From: Simkaniaceae bacterium
GTDB lineage: Bacteria > Chlamydiota > Chlamydiia > Chlamydiales > Simkaniaceae
DNA: 33,498 bases
Direction of reading: 5' to 3'
Assembly (NCBI GenBank): GCA_028281675.1
Contig: JANQJL010000062.1
Location: 1-33,498, forward strand
The notes below the pieces were generated by a model, which worked only from the letters and a program-made list of their open reading frames with translations, searched no databases and was not told the origin of the DNA. The translations under genes were made by a program, and so were the position numbers. Shown piece by piece: positions 1 through 8,239 of the stretch (position 1 is the first letter of the stretch; every line of letters starts with the position of its first letter).

Positions 1-126
1 ATCTTTTCACCGACAATTTTGCGCTCGATCTCCCTGGCTTGCACGAAGCCAGCTTCGTTCTCCGCGCTTCATTTTCAATGAAAATCTTCTGTCCAATTAT
101 CACTACTTTAAACTACTTCAGCTATA
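1..126. repeat. Partial MITE-like palindromic repeat, left window end
   Basis: Bases 1-57 are identical to the last 57 bases of the window (33442-33498, same orientation). Bases 85-126 are an inverted copy of 33403-33449: read on the minus strand from 126, TATAGCTGAAGTA then TTTAAA, TAGTGA and AATT recur with single-base differences. The core holds a hairpin (CTGGCTT / AAGCCAG around 34-52). Joined through the shared 57 bases, the two window ends make one element of about 165 bp with imperfect terminal inverted repeats of about 45 bp. No protein is encoded in it. The terminal-inverted-repeat structure is seen; the MITE label is an inference. Confidence 0.75.
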
Positions 127-203
127 GTTGGAAGATGTGCCTCTGTGCCAGCAACCGCTATGTTCTGGGGTGGAAAGTTCGTTGTTGAAGGGACTAAATC
201 AAC

Positions 204-1343
204 TTATTGATGAAGAGAGGCTGTGATGACGCGGGCGGCTTCTTTGCTCGCGTCTTTTTCCCCCAACAAGTTTTTTAATTTTTTGCATTTTTCTATGCAG
301 CTTGTCCGCGTGTATTCGCTAAGCATGAATTCTTGGACTTTTTTATGGAGAGCTACTTCTTTTAGGTTTGGCCCGAAAAGTTCGGGGAAGAGTTCCCCTT
401 CATGAATAATATTGGGGAGGGCATAGTAGGGAAGGTTAATCTGGAAAATATTTTGCGCAATGAAGACATCGAATGGGTTAATGGCAAAAGTAACAACAGT
501 GGGAATATGGTGAAGGGCAAGTTCTAGTGTTACTGTTCCAGAAGTGGCAATGGCTAAGTGAGAAGCGCGCATCAGCTCGTAGCTATGTTTCGGCTTTACA
601 ATCAAAAGATCTTCTCCCTCTTTTTTAAGAAGGGGAAGGAGCTTTTCATCAGAACAAGAAATGACAACAAGGAGATCGGGATGATCTTTTTGAATTTCTT
701 TTGCTACTTTTAGTTGCATAGGAAAATTGCGACGGAGTTCTTTTTCTCGACTTCCTGGAAATATGGAAAGGATTTGCTTTTCATTTTCAATCCCATAGTC
801 TTTATTCCAATGGGGATCATAGAGGTGATTTCCAATCCTCGATATAAGGGGGTGACCAATATAAGAGGGTTCGAGCTTATTTTTTGAAAAGAGATCAGGT
901 TCAAAGGGGAGGATGGTTAGAAGGTGATCGAGAGAGCGCTCCATCTTGGAAATTCTCCCTTTTCCCCATGCCCAAACAGTGGGGCAAATATAATGGATCC
1001 GTTTGGCCTGAGATCCTTTCCTCCGAAGAGCATTTGCCATCCGGAGATTAAACCCAGGGTAATCGATGGTGACAACACCTTTAGGTTGGTTTTTCAAGAT
1101 CTCTTCTTTGATCCGTTTAAACTTCTTGTAGAGTTTAGGAAGAGAAGAAAGGATATCAAGAAACCCCATCACTTGAAACTCTTCCATCGGGATCATGCAT
1201 TCCATCCCTATGGCGCGCATCTTTGGCCCTCCCACTCCTTTCACTTTTAAATCGGGGTTTTGTCCGTAGAGTTCTTTGAGAAGTTTTTCTCCATGGAGAT
1301 CGCCACTGACTTCACCAGCAAAAATAAAAAGGTCATAACTCAT
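204..1343 (-). CDS. lpxB: Lipid-A-disaccharide synthase
   Basis: LpxB (GT19 family) joins UDP-diacylglucosamine to lipid X to make the disaccharide core of lipid A at the inner membrane. Family blocks are clear: FAGEVSGDLHG near the N-terminus, VTIDYPGFNLRMA, HYICPTVWAWGKGRI, YIGHPL, FPGSREKEL and SGTVTLELAL. At 379 residues it has the usual bacterial length. From memory, Chlamydia LpxB is longer, with an extra N-terminal membrane domain; that extension is absent here. I start it at MSYDLF, where ATG overlaps the previous stop as ATGA and AAAGGGG lies about 10 nt upstream. A start eight codons earlier would lie inside the preceding gene. It is the last gene of a three-gene minus-strand operon. 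The lpxB call is secure; the start is likely. Confidence 0.95.
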   Translation of the reverse strand: MSYDLFIFAGEVSGDLHGEKLLKELYGQNPDLKVKGVGGPKMRAIGMECMIPMEEFQVMGFLDILSSLPKLYKKFKRIKEEILKNQPKGVVTIDYPGFNLRMANALRRKGSQAKRIHYICPTVWAWGKGRISKMERSLDHLLTILPFEPDLFSKNKLEPSYIGHPLISRIGNHLYDPHWNKDYGIENEKQILSIFPGSREKELRRNFPMQLKVAKEIQKDHPDLLVVISCSDEKLLPLLKKEGEDLLIVKPKHSYELMRASHLAIATSGTVTLELALHHIPTVVTFAINPFDVFIAQNIFQINLPYYALPNIIHEGELFPELFGPNLKEVALHKKVQEFMLSEYTRTSCIEKCKKLKNLLGEKDASKEAARVITASLHQ

Positions 1344-2056
1344 GATATTAGTACCCCTTTGATCCAATCGGTACCGTTTTGAAAAACTTCTGGAGAGGTG
1401 CCATGTCCATGACGTCCAATGGAAGGACCAATGATCATCTCAATAGGGGCCGTGCGGAGCCGATTTTTATGGGCCTCATCGGCGAGTTTGTAAATGAAAG
1501 AAAAAGCATTTTCCGTTCCAACCCTTGTATCACGGTTTCCAATATAGAAGCGGATATTTCGATTATAAAGGGTGGGAATAAGATTTTCGAGATCGAGATT
1601 TTTTGCTGCTCTAAAACGAGTGAGTGGGGCAAAGCCAAGGATATGAGAAACTTCTGGACAGACAGCTGCAACATGGCAGGCAATATAGGCACCTCGAGAA
1701 AGGCCTGCTACGGCTAGCCTCCCTTGTTTAATATGTGGTTTAAGATGTCCGATTGCTTCTTTCACCTCTTCTATAAAAGGAGGGATCACAGGATCTCCAC
1801 TTTTCATTCTCTCTTCCCAGACTTTTATCGCATTTTCTGGACAAAGTCCGTTTTCATGTGCAGGGAGTGTCATCGAAAAGATGCGGATGGGAAGCCCCCC
1901 TAAAAGTTTGACCGGTTGGTTAAAGGGATCTTTCCCCAAACTATCTTCGGCGGAGAGGGCAAAATAAAAAAGGGCTGGGAGGGCCCCCTCTTCAAACGGG
2001 GGACCTACAAAGGAGACTTTGATTTTCTCAGATATTTGGTGAGCTTGAATGTTCAT
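1340..2056 (-). CDS. Alpha/beta-hydrolase-like protein between pcnB and lpxB
   Basis: This 238-residue protein has no signal peptide or obvious membrane segment. It carries a nucleophile-elbow motif GLSRG (Ser120) after a hydrophobic strand (RLAVAGLS), an aspartate in YIGNRDTRVG (Asp176), and a histidine-rich GRHGHGTSP (His216/His218). This is the order and spacing of a Ser-Asp-His triad in alpha/beta hydrolases. The substrate cannot be read from the sequence. Its ATG overlaps the pcnB stop as ATGA and its own stop overlaps the lpxB start as ATGA, so the three genes are probably co-transcribed and translationally coupled. An esterase or acyl-hydrolase role in the envelope would fit its neighbour lpxB, but that is inference. 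Confidence 0.75.
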   Translation of the reverse strand: MNIQAHQISEKIKVSFVGPPFEEGALPALFYFALSAEDSLGKDPFNQPVKLLGGLPIRIFSMTLPAHENGLCPENAIKVWEERMKSGDPVIPPFIEEVKEAIGHLKPHIKQGRLAVAGLSRGAYIACHVAAVCPEVSHILGFAPLTRFRAAKNLDLENLIPTLYNRNIRFYIGNRDTRVGTENAFSFIYKLADEAHKNRLRTAPIEMIIGPSIGRHGHGTSPEVFQNGTDWIKGVLIS

Positions 2057-3291
2057 TGGCGTCTTCGAGGTTTCCGTGGGCGTCGCTTTCTTGGAGGAGG
2101 GAGGTTTTCAGCAATTTTTTTATAGACATCATGCCACTCGTCATGAATCTCTTGAAGTCCTGGTTCTAAGCGGCACCGAAGGGTAAAAAATTGGAGGGCA
2201 AGATGAAATTCTATAGCGCGAGGAATGCGGATTTTTTGGTTCTTTTTCTTTTGGAAAGGGGTGATCCGGTATTGAGAGATTAAGATGCTCATTGTCCTTA
2301 TTTTTAAACGACGGGGAATTTTGAAGAAGGTCTGGAAAATGGTATCCATTAAGAGGCCTGCTTCTCTATAGATATCACCAAGGTGAGGAATCTTTTCTCG
2401 AGCGATAAACTGTGTTTTAAGATGGCGTTCCATCAATGGAAAGGCGAGGCATGCAAGGAGAACGGGACGTTCGAGTTCAGGTTCATGAGGTTCTTTAAGG
2501 ATTCCATCCGCTTCTTGGAGATAGGCATAGATCTCATTTCCTTCAAGGGTTTCTAAATGCTCAGCAATGGCTGGGAGGATTTGTTGCATGAGCCCATGGT
2601 CGGTCATGAGTTGGAAGAAGGTTTTCGAAGCTCCCGATTCGAGCATACGGAGAATTTCTTCAAGGACGCGAGCATGTGCACTCTTTGTGATCTCCTCCTT
2701 GCAATCGATCAAAGCAAGGCGCGCCTCTTCTTCAACCTCAAGGCCAAAGCGTGCTTGAAATTTCAGACACCGAATCATCCGGACTGGATCTTGTTTAAAC
2801 CGTTGGAAAGGTTGCCCAATGGCTCGAAGGATTTTTTTTTCAATGTCGGGGTAACCCCCAACATAATCGATGATCTCTTCCTTTTCACTATCATAGAAAA
2901 GGCCATTGATGGTAAAGTCGCGACGGAGGACATCTTCTTCAGGGGATCCCCAAATGTTATCTTCTGTAATGAGCTCTTCACTTTCGATATCCCCTGCTCT
3001 AAAGGTGGAAACCTCTATCACCTTACGACCGAAGCGGACATGGGCTAAACGGAACCGTTTCCCAATGAGAATAGAGCTAGGGAAAAGGCGTTTAATTTCT
3101 TCAGGCTTTGCTGATGTAGAGATGTCAAAATCCTTCGGCTTCTTTTTAAGCAAAAGATCACGGACACTGCCACCTACTAAGTAGGCCGTATAGCCTGAAG
3201 CGGAGAGCTTCTCTAAAATATATAAAGCTTTTTGATCGATATGTCGAACGTCGATCCCGTGTACTTCTTTCGAGTAAGTTTTAGGTTGCAC
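2053..3291 (-). CDS. pcnB: Poly(A) polymerase / tRNA nucleotidyltransferase family (PcnB-like)
   Basis: A class II nucleotidyltransferase. The N-terminal catalytic domain shows YLVGGSVRDLL (about residues 37-47) and KKPKDFDIST with the metal-binding Asp54-x-Asp56. It continues with LFPSSILIGKRFRLAHV and RRDFTINGL, all typical of PcnB, which adds 3' poly(A) tails that promote RNA decay. At 412 residues it matches the PcnB branch, and the C-terminus is very basic (RRPRKPRRRQ), as in PcnB. CCA-adding activity cannot be excluded from sequence alone. The start is GTG, with AAAGGAAAT just upstream. It is the first gene of the pcnB-hydrolase-lpxB operon and is divergent from the permease gene across 115 bp. 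Confidence 0.9.
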   Translation of the reverse strand: MQPKTYSKEVHGIDVRHIDQKALYILEKLSASGYTAYLVGGSVRDLLLKKKPKDFDISTSAKPEEIKRLFPSSILIGKRFRLAHVRFGRKVIEVSTFRAGDIESEELITEDNIWGSPEEDVLRRDFTINGLFYDSEKEEIIDYVGGYPDIEKKILRAIGQPFQRFKQDPVRMIRCLKFQARFGLEVEEEARLALIDCKEEITKSAHARVLEEILRMLESGASKTFFQLMTDHGLMQQILPAIAEHLETLEGNEIYAYLQEADGILKEPHEPELERPVLLACLAFPLMERHLKTQFIAREKIPHLGDIYREAGLLMDTIFQTFFKIPRRLKIRTMSILISQYRITPFQKKKNQKIRIPRAIEFHLALQFFTLRCRLEPGLQEIHDEWHDVYKKIAENLPPPRKRRPRKPRRRQ

Positions 3292-3354
3292 TCATTTCCT
3301 TTGCGGTTAGACTTCATAGGATACATGAAGGAAAATTTTATTAAAACACCTGTC

Positions 3355-3383
3355 TTGTGATCAAAACAATAATATATTAGAAT
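3355..3383 (+). promoter_or_regulatory. Sigma70-type promoter for the permease gene
   Basis: TTGTGA (3355-3360), a 17-nt spacer, and TAGAAT (3378-3383). The predicted transcript starts near 3390, followed by an AGGAA ribosome-binding site and ATG at 3407. This position excludes the longer in-frame reading starting at 3383. Confidence 0.6.
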
Positions 3384-3406
3384 TGCTTCTATACCTTAGG
3401 AATTTT

Positions 3407-4603
3407 ATGGATTTACCCCTTCGCAAAGCCGTTGGTGGTGCCCTTCTTGTTGGAGGAACTGCTATTGGCGCTGGAATGCTTGCCCTCCCTGTCGTTACGG
3501 GAATGGGAGGCTTTTTACCGGCGATAGTTATTTTTTTGATTTGCTGGCTTTTTAGCGTTTGCACAGGGCTTCTCCTATTAGAAGTCTGTCTTTGGATGCC
3601 AAATGAAGCGAATATTATTTCGATGGCTCACCATCTTTTAGGACCAATAGGGAAAATTTCAGCGTGGATCCTCTACCTCTTTTTATTTTATTGTTTGACG
3701 ATTGCTTATGTTGCTGAAGGAGGAGGCTTTGTTGTTGCCCTTTTTGGTGAAAAAATTCCTCATGTGGTTGGAGTGATCCTTTTCACAGTAGCTTTTGGGA
3801 CCTTTGTTTACCTTGGGACCAAGGCTGTTGACCGGATTAATTTTCTCTTGATGATTGGACTCGGAGTGAGTTACTTGGTTTTTGTTGTTTTGGGTGTGGG
3901 AGAAGTTAAAATAGAACTTTTGAAGCGGATGCGATGGTTTCCCGCAGTGATGGCACTGCCTGTGATGTTTACTTCTTTTAGCTATCAAGGAATTATCCCC
4001 AGTTTGACCACTTATTTAGAGCGCCATCCTAAAACAATCCGTTTTGCAATCCTTGTGGGAACATCGCTCCCTTTTATTGCTTATATTCTTTGGGAGTATT
4101 TGATTTTAGGAATTGTGCCAACGGAAGGTCCACACGGACTGTTGGAGGCAGAAGCGATGGGCTCTACTGCTGTTGAACCTCTTAAATATGTTTTTCCGAA
4201 TACTCCGATTTATCTGACCGGACAATTTTTTAGTGCTTTTGCGTTAACGACTTCTTTTTTAGGAGTAACCCTTGGACTTCTTGACTTTTTATCCGATGGG
4301 CTTCAAATAGCGAAGGTGGGCTCAAAAAAATTTTTACTTTGTGGAATCATTTATATTCCGGCGATGATCATTGCAACAATCAACCCGAATATTTTTTTAA
4401 GAGCTCTTGGCTATGCAGGAGGCATTGGATGCGCTCTCCTACTTGGACTCCTTCCCATTTTAATGGTTTGGGTAGGGCGTTATTATAAAGAATACTCAAA
4501 TTTAAATAGACAACTTCCTGGTGGGAAAGGACTCCTATCCCTCTTGGGAGCTTTTATTGTTTTTGAACTTGTTATTGAATGTGCCAAGGAACTGATTAGA
4601 TGA
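3407..4603 (+). CDS. tyrP: Aromatic amino acid permease, TyrP family
   Basis: A polytopic inner-membrane transporter of 398 residues with about eleven hydrophobic segments. The first carries GGTAIGAGMLALPVVTG (residues 16-32), the glycine-rich first helix of the hydroxy/aromatic amino acid permease family (TyrP, Mtr, TnaB), which import tyrosine or tryptophan by proton symport. Chlamydiae encode TyrP-type carriers, and intracellular bacteria depend on host amino acids, so uptake from the host is the likely role. I chose ATG 3407 because AGGAA precedes it by 7 nt and a promoter ends at 3383. It is a single gene, convergent with the DTW-type gene. Exact substrate preference cannot be read. Confidence 0.87.
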   Translation: MDLPLRKAVGGALLVGGTAIGAGMLALPVVTGMGGFLPAIVIFLICWLFSVCTGLLLLEVCLWMPNEANIISMAHHLLGPIGKISAWILYLFLFYCLTIAYVAEGGGFVVALFGEKIPHVVGVILFTVAFGTFVYLGTKAVDRINFLLMIGLGVSYLVFVVLGVGEVKIELLKRMRWFPAVMALPVMFTSFSYQGIIPSLTTYLERHPKTIRFAILVGTSLPFIAYILWEYLILGIVPTEGPHGLLEAEAMGSTAVEPLKYVFPNTPIYLTGQFFSAFALTTSFLGVTLGLLDFLSDGLQIAKVGSKKFLLCGIIYIPAMIIATINPNIFLRALGYAGGIGCALLLGLLPILMVWVGRYYKEYSNLNRQLPGGKGLLSLLGAFIVFELVIECAKELIR

Positions 4604-4632
4604 TGTGCCTTTAGTGGCACTCCAGGGCTTAA
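4604..4632 (+). repeat. Shortest copy of a 3'-end hairpin family
   Basis: Immediately after the permease stop, GTGCC / GGCAC form a short stem, followed by GGCACTCCAGGGCTT. The right half matches the right arm of longer hairpins at 9591-9646 and 21292-21401 (GGCACTCCGGGGTTT in the longest). It may act as a weak terminator in the 35-bp convergent gap. Assignment to the family rests on about 17 similar bases. Confidence 0.45.
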
Positions 4633-4638
4633 ATCAGC

Positions 4639-5133
4639 TCATTTGAGCGAAAGGAATTCTGAGTTAATCTCTAAGAAGTGTTCTCTCCAATAGTAATGAT
4701 CGAGAAGCCCCTGGGTTTTATACTGCATGATGTGATGAGCGATGTAGAGAGCTTCCACCGATGCGAGCCCCCTTTCTGGATCGATGCATTCGGTTTGTTT
4801 TCGAGGATAAGCTGTTTGGATTTCAGGAGGGAGACTCCGGCGGACCCATTTTTCAGGATGGGGGAGCTGTTTTGACATCACAGCGGCATATTTCCAGGTT
4901 CCATCGATGAGGAAAAGTTTATGCCCATAATCCTCCTCCGTTAAAGGAGGAGCCTCTAGGTCGAGAATAATGGTCTTTTCAAGAAAAGGGATGGGATCGA
5001 TGGGGTAGGTGAGAAAGTGGAGATCCTCTCGAGACTCAAGTCCATGGAGGCTACACTTTTTCAAGTTTTCTTTTCGGTGACGGAGAATAGTTGTGGGAGG
5101 AAATTTTCCGAACCTATCCATAAATTCAATCAC
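4639..5133 (-). CDS. DTW/TDD-superfamily protein (Tsr3-like RNA aminocarboxypropyltransferase fold)
   Basis: A 164-residue soluble protein with LFLIDGTWKYAAVM (DGTW at residues 77-80) followed by PEIQTAYPRKQTEC and GLASVEALYIAHHI. A D-x-T-W block followed by an S-x-E-A helix is the signature of the TDD superfamily (Tsr3, DTW/TapT), SPOUT-like enzymes that transfer the aminocarboxypropyl group of SAM to rRNA or tRNA bases. Target RNA is unknown here. The reported start is GTG 5133, preceded by AAAGGAAAA. An in-frame ATG at 5121 is possible but sits 15 nt from that site. It is convergent with the permease gene and divergent from the thioredoxin-like gene. The family is fairly sure; the function is inferred. 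Confidence 0.7.
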   Translation of the reverse strand: MIEFMDRFGKFPPTTILRHRKENLKKCSLHGLESREDLHFLTYPIDPIPFLEKTIILDLEAPPLTEEDYGHKLFLIDGTWKYAAVMSKQLPHPEKWVRRSLPPEIQTAYPRKQTECIDPERGLASVEALYIAHHIMQYKTQGLLDHYYWREHFLEINSEFLSLK

Positions 5134-5167
5134 TTTTCCTTTCCATTTTTTCTCCTTCTTTTTGTCG

Positions 5168-5209
5168 CTTTATTTTTCGCCCTTGTCTCTTGGACAATGT
5201 GCTCAAATA
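5168..5209 (+). repeat. Intergenic motif shared with 11450-11490 (copy 1)
   Basis: CTTTATTT, then CCTTGTCT, ACAAT and CTCAAA occur here in the same order and nearly the same spacing as upstream of the AmaP-like gene. Both copies lie in plus-strand leader or promoter regions. Its function is unknown. Confidence 0.4.
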
Positions 5210-5257
5210 GAGCAGCAAAAATCTGCGAGAAAATTTTGAAAATTAAAAATAATTTGC

Positions 5258-5286
5258 TTTACGGATAGGTTCTACATTTTTTATAA
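5258..5286 (+). promoter_or_regulatory. Candidate promoter for the thioredoxin-like gene
   Basis: TTTACG (5258-5263), a 17-nt spacer, and TTATAA (5281-5286). This leaves a leader of about 35 nt before ATG 5327. The -35 is weak and the -10 is reasonable. Confidence 0.4.
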
Positions 5287-5326
5287 AGGCAGCTTAGCTC
5301 AGAAGCTTGAAAAAGGCAAGGTTGAT

Positions 5327-6223
5327 ATGAAGGCGTTGATTCCCTTAATTCTAATACTTTTTAGTACTGCTTTTGCATCCCCATATGTGACGGAGGATTT
5401 TTCTAAAGGAAAGGATCTATCAGAAGGGTACAACCTCCCGATGGCCCTCGTTTTCACAGGGTCCGATTGGTCAGAATCCTCTAAAAAACTTATTAGAGAG
5501 GTTTGTGAAAAAAACCTTTCCACACAGCTCGTGATTGTTCAGGTTGATTTTCCTGAGCTCAATAGGCAGAGTGAAGCGATCTTATCGCAGAACCACGAGC
5601 TTAAAGAAAAGTTCCAGGTTGTAAATTTTCCAACAGTTATCCTTCTTGATGAGAAGCAAAATGAAATTACCCGTATGGGCTATCCAATCGATGAAGTTGA
5701 GGACTTTGCCCTTCATTTAAGAGATATAGGGAGACGTTACTTTCTCCTTCAAAAACGGTTTGAAGAGGCAAAGGAGAAAAAAGCTTTAGGAGAGCTAAAG
5801 GTTTGTTACCATGAAGCAAAAGAGATGGGAGGAGAAAACTTAGCAAATGCCATTCTTGAATTTGGGTATAGAGATTCTCCTGATCTCATGCTTGAAAAAT
5901 ATATCACTCTTATTGGAACCAAAGAGGGAGAAAAGCTTCGCAAGTCCCTTGAAAAAGTGGAAAGTAGAGAGATTCAATCACGCCTTGCCCTTTTGGAATT
6001 TCAAGGGAGTAATTCTTCTGAGCCCTTAGAGCGTTACATCGCTAAATTTGGAGAAAAGAGTGGGGATCATTGTTGGAAGATTCACATGATTCTTTCAGAG
6101 TATTTAATAGATCAAGAAAAACAGGAAGAGGCGCTCGAACATGCACAGATCTCTTATCGTTATGCGCCTTCTAAAGAGAGGGAAAGAATTCAGAGGATAA
6201 TTGAAAACTCATTCCAGCATTAA
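5327..6223 (+). CDS. Exported thioredoxin-fold protein lacking the CxxC motif, with helical C-terminal domain
   Basis: Residues 1-18 form a signal peptide (MKALIPLILILFSTAFAS). A thioredoxin-like domain follows: LVFTGSDWSESSKKL at 42-55, a VQVDFPELN strand, and NFPTVILLDEKQNEITRMGYP with the cis-proline at about 102. In this family the active site normally reads GSDWCxWC. Here both cysteines are serine (S49-E-S-S52), so disulfide exchange is not possible at that site. Residues 130-298 are alpha-helical and TPR-like, ending in a helix pair (EEALEHAQISYRYAPSKERERI). From memory, C. trachomatis has a thioredoxin disulfide isomerase (CT783) just before rnpA, so this is probably its ortholog turned into a non-redox chaperone or binding protein. 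ATG follows AAGG at 8 nt. Confidence 0.8.
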   Translation: MKALIPLILILFSTAFASPYVTEDFSKGKDLSEGYNLPMALVFTGSDWSESSKKLIREVCEKNLSTQLVIVQVDFPELNRQSEAILSQNHELKEKFQVVNFPTVILLDEKQNEITRMGYPIDEVEDFALHLRDIGRRYFLLQKRFEEAKEKKALGELKVCYHEAKEMGGENLANAILEFGYRDSPDLMLEKYITLIGTKEGEKLRKSLEKVESREIQSRLALLEFQGSNSSEPLERYIAKFGEKSGDHCWKIHMILSEYLIDQEKQEEALEHAQISYRYAPSKERERIQRIIENSFQH

Positions 6224-6257
6224 TGAAAAGGATCTTTTTCAAATACCCTCTCAGAGC

Positions 6258-8213
6258 TCATTTCCAAGAGGTTACCTTCAGAATTTCCTTAGGGATTTCA
6301 AAAAGGAAGCGAGAAGGGTTGCAGTTCACCATTTTCCCATGATGGGGCCTACTGCGCGACATACTTAAGCAAAGAGCTTCCATTGCTCTTGTGATGGCGA
6401 CATAAAGGAGGCGCCGCTCCTCTTCAATTCCCTCCTTTGTTTGACTTTTCATATGAGGGATGAGGTGGTCTTCTAAACCTACCAAGAAAACGGCAGGAAA
6501 CTCCAGCCCTTTTGCACTATGAAAGGTCATCAGATTGAGTTTATCATCACCAAAGCGATCTTTCTTATCTTGCTTTCGATTGTCAAGCATTGTCGATGAG
6601 AGAAAGTCGTGGAGAGAAGCATCTTCCCCCTTTTCATAGGTTTGCAAGGCAGAAATGCATGCTTGGACGTTTTCCCATTTAAGTTCACGCATCTTATCAC
6701 TTTTTACTTCGTTGAATATCGCATTTTTGTAGTCGATCTTTTCAATAAGCCACTTTAGCCCTTCGGAAAGAGAGAGAGTCTCAAACTTTTTCACCATCTC
6801 TTGATAGAGAGCCATAAAGTTTGCAATTCCTTCCACTCCACGGGATGTGAGTTCCAGTTCGGGATAGTCATCCGATGCGATTTTTCTCATAACGTTTATA
6901 AGAGGCAGTTTTTCGCTCCTATTAAATTGAGTCATCCTATCAAGGGTTTTATCGGAGATGCCTCGACGAGGATAATTGATAATTCTAAGGAGAGCCTCCT
7001 GATCTTTGGGGTTGGAGATGATCCGAAGATAAGCGATGAGATCTTTCACTTCACTCCGCTCAAAAAATGCCATGCCTCCAAAGACTTGGTAGGGGATTCC
7101 TCGGCTCCACTCTCCTCCATTTCTCCAAACCGTTTGCATAAGAGAAAGCTCAAAAGGGCGGGCAAGATTATTCGAACGATAGAGGATTGCCATCTCCTTC
7201 CAACGGTAGTTTTTTTCTTCTTTAAACTTTAACATCCGCTGAATGACTGCTTCTACTTCATCTTGCTCTGTCGGAGCATTAAAAATTTCAAGAGTTTCCC
7301 CAACCCCTGCATTTGGTTGAAGGACTTTATCGTGGCGGTGAACATTATTTTTAATCACAGCGTTAGCAGCATTTAAAATGTGGGAAGTAGAGCGGTAATT
7401 TTCCTCAAGTTTAATCGTTGTTTCCGCAGGGAAACTTAAAATATGTTCAATTTCTGCTCCTCGCCACGTATAAATCGATTGATCATCATCTCCGACAACG
7501 CAGAGATTTCCCCATTTTTTTGACAGAAGAGAAGCGATACGATATTGCACAGGGTTTGTATCTTGGTATTCATCGATCATGATGTAGCGAAATTGGTCTT
7601 GGTACTTTTCGAGGACCTCGGGAAAGGTTTCAAAAAGCTCAACCGTGAGGGTTAAAAGGGTGTCAAAATCGAGAGCATTATAGGCACGCATTGCAATGCG
7701 GAGAGCTTCATAAACCTCTTTAATAAAAGCATCTTGTTTAGGGTCACTACTTTTAGGAAGCGCATCACTTTTAAGCCCCTTACTCTTTAAGTAAGCGATC
7801 GCATTGATAATCGGCTCCAATGAGAGCTCCTCTCCCTCGTAGATCTCTGAGGCAACCTGCATCATAAGGCGGCGCATATCTTTTTCATCATAGAGAGTGA
7901 ACTTAGGAGTAAAACCAAGACGGTGGATTTCCTTGCGGAGGATACGGATACAAAAACTATGAAATGTCGAAAGAACAACCTCTTTTGCCTCCTTTTCATG
8001 GACGAGCTTGGCAACGCGCTCCCGCATTTCTGAGGCTGCTTTATTCGTAAAGGTGAGACCAAGAATAGAGGAAGAGGGGATATTTTTTTCTCGAATAAGG
8101 TGTGCAATGCGGTGTACGAGGACGCGGGTTTTACCACTTCCTGCTCCGGCAAGAATGAGGACAAGACCTTCAGTGGTGACAACAGCCTTTTGCTGATTCG
8201 GATTCAGTTTCAA
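6258..8213 (-). CDS. uvrD: Superfamily 1 DNA helicase, UvrD/PcrA/Rep type
   Basis: A 3'-5' DNA helicase for nucleotide-excision and mismatch repair. All SF1A motifs are visible: LAGAGSGKTR (Walker A, 21-30), TFTNKAASEM (54-63), MIDEYQDTN (Walker B, DEYQ 214-217), GDDDQSIYTWRGAE (about 241-254), LMTFHSAKGLEFPAVFLVGLEDHL and EEERRLLYVAITRA. At 651 residues it is close to Rep and somewhat shorter than UvrD/PcrA, so the exact subfamily is open. The start is TTG (MKLNPNQQ), because a TAA lies in frame 13 codon-nucleotides upstream and no ATG is available; no good Shine-Dalgarno site precedes it. It follows rnpA by about 100 nt on the same strand. The mismatch-repair partner mutS and the excision gene uvrC lie further along. 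Confidence 0.93.
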   Translation of the reverse strand: MKLNPNQQKAVVTTEGLVLILAGAGSGKTRVLVHRIAHLIREKNIPSSSILGLTFTNKAASEMRERVAKLVHEKEAKEVVLSTFHSFCIRILRKEIHRLGFTPKFTLYDEKDMRRLMMQVASEIYEGEELSLEPIINAIAYLKSKGLKSDALPKSSDPKQDAFIKEVYEALRIAMRAYNALDFDTLLTLTVELFETFPEVLEKYQDQFRYIMIDEYQDTNPVQYRIASLLSKKWGNLCVVGDDDQSIYTWRGAEIEHILSFPAETTIKLEENYRSTSHILNAANAVIKNNVHRHDKVLQPNAGVGETLEIFNAPTEQDEVEAVIQRMLKFKEEKNYRWKEMAILYRSNNLARPFELSLMQTVWRNGGEWSRGIPYQVFGGMAFFERSEVKDLIAYLRIISNPKDQEALLRIINYPRRGISDKTLDRMTQFNRSEKLPLINVMRKIASDDYPELELTSRGVEGIANFMALYQEMVKKFETLSLSEGLKWLIEKIDYKNAIFNEVKSDKMRELKWENVQACISALQTYEKGEDASLHDFLSSTMLDNRKQDKKDRFGDDKLNLMTFHSAKGLEFPAVFLVGLEDHLIPHMKSQTKEGIEEERRLLYVAITRAMEALCLSMSRSRPHHGKMVNCNPSRFLFEIPKEILKVTSWK

Positions 8214-8239
8214 CAGTGATGACCATTAATTGCTTAAGA

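Noticed and set aside
924-1250. Antisense open frames over lpxB, glyQS, mutS and other genes
   Set aside because: They lack ribosome-binding sites and family motifs, and run opposite well-supported genes; they are coding shadows.
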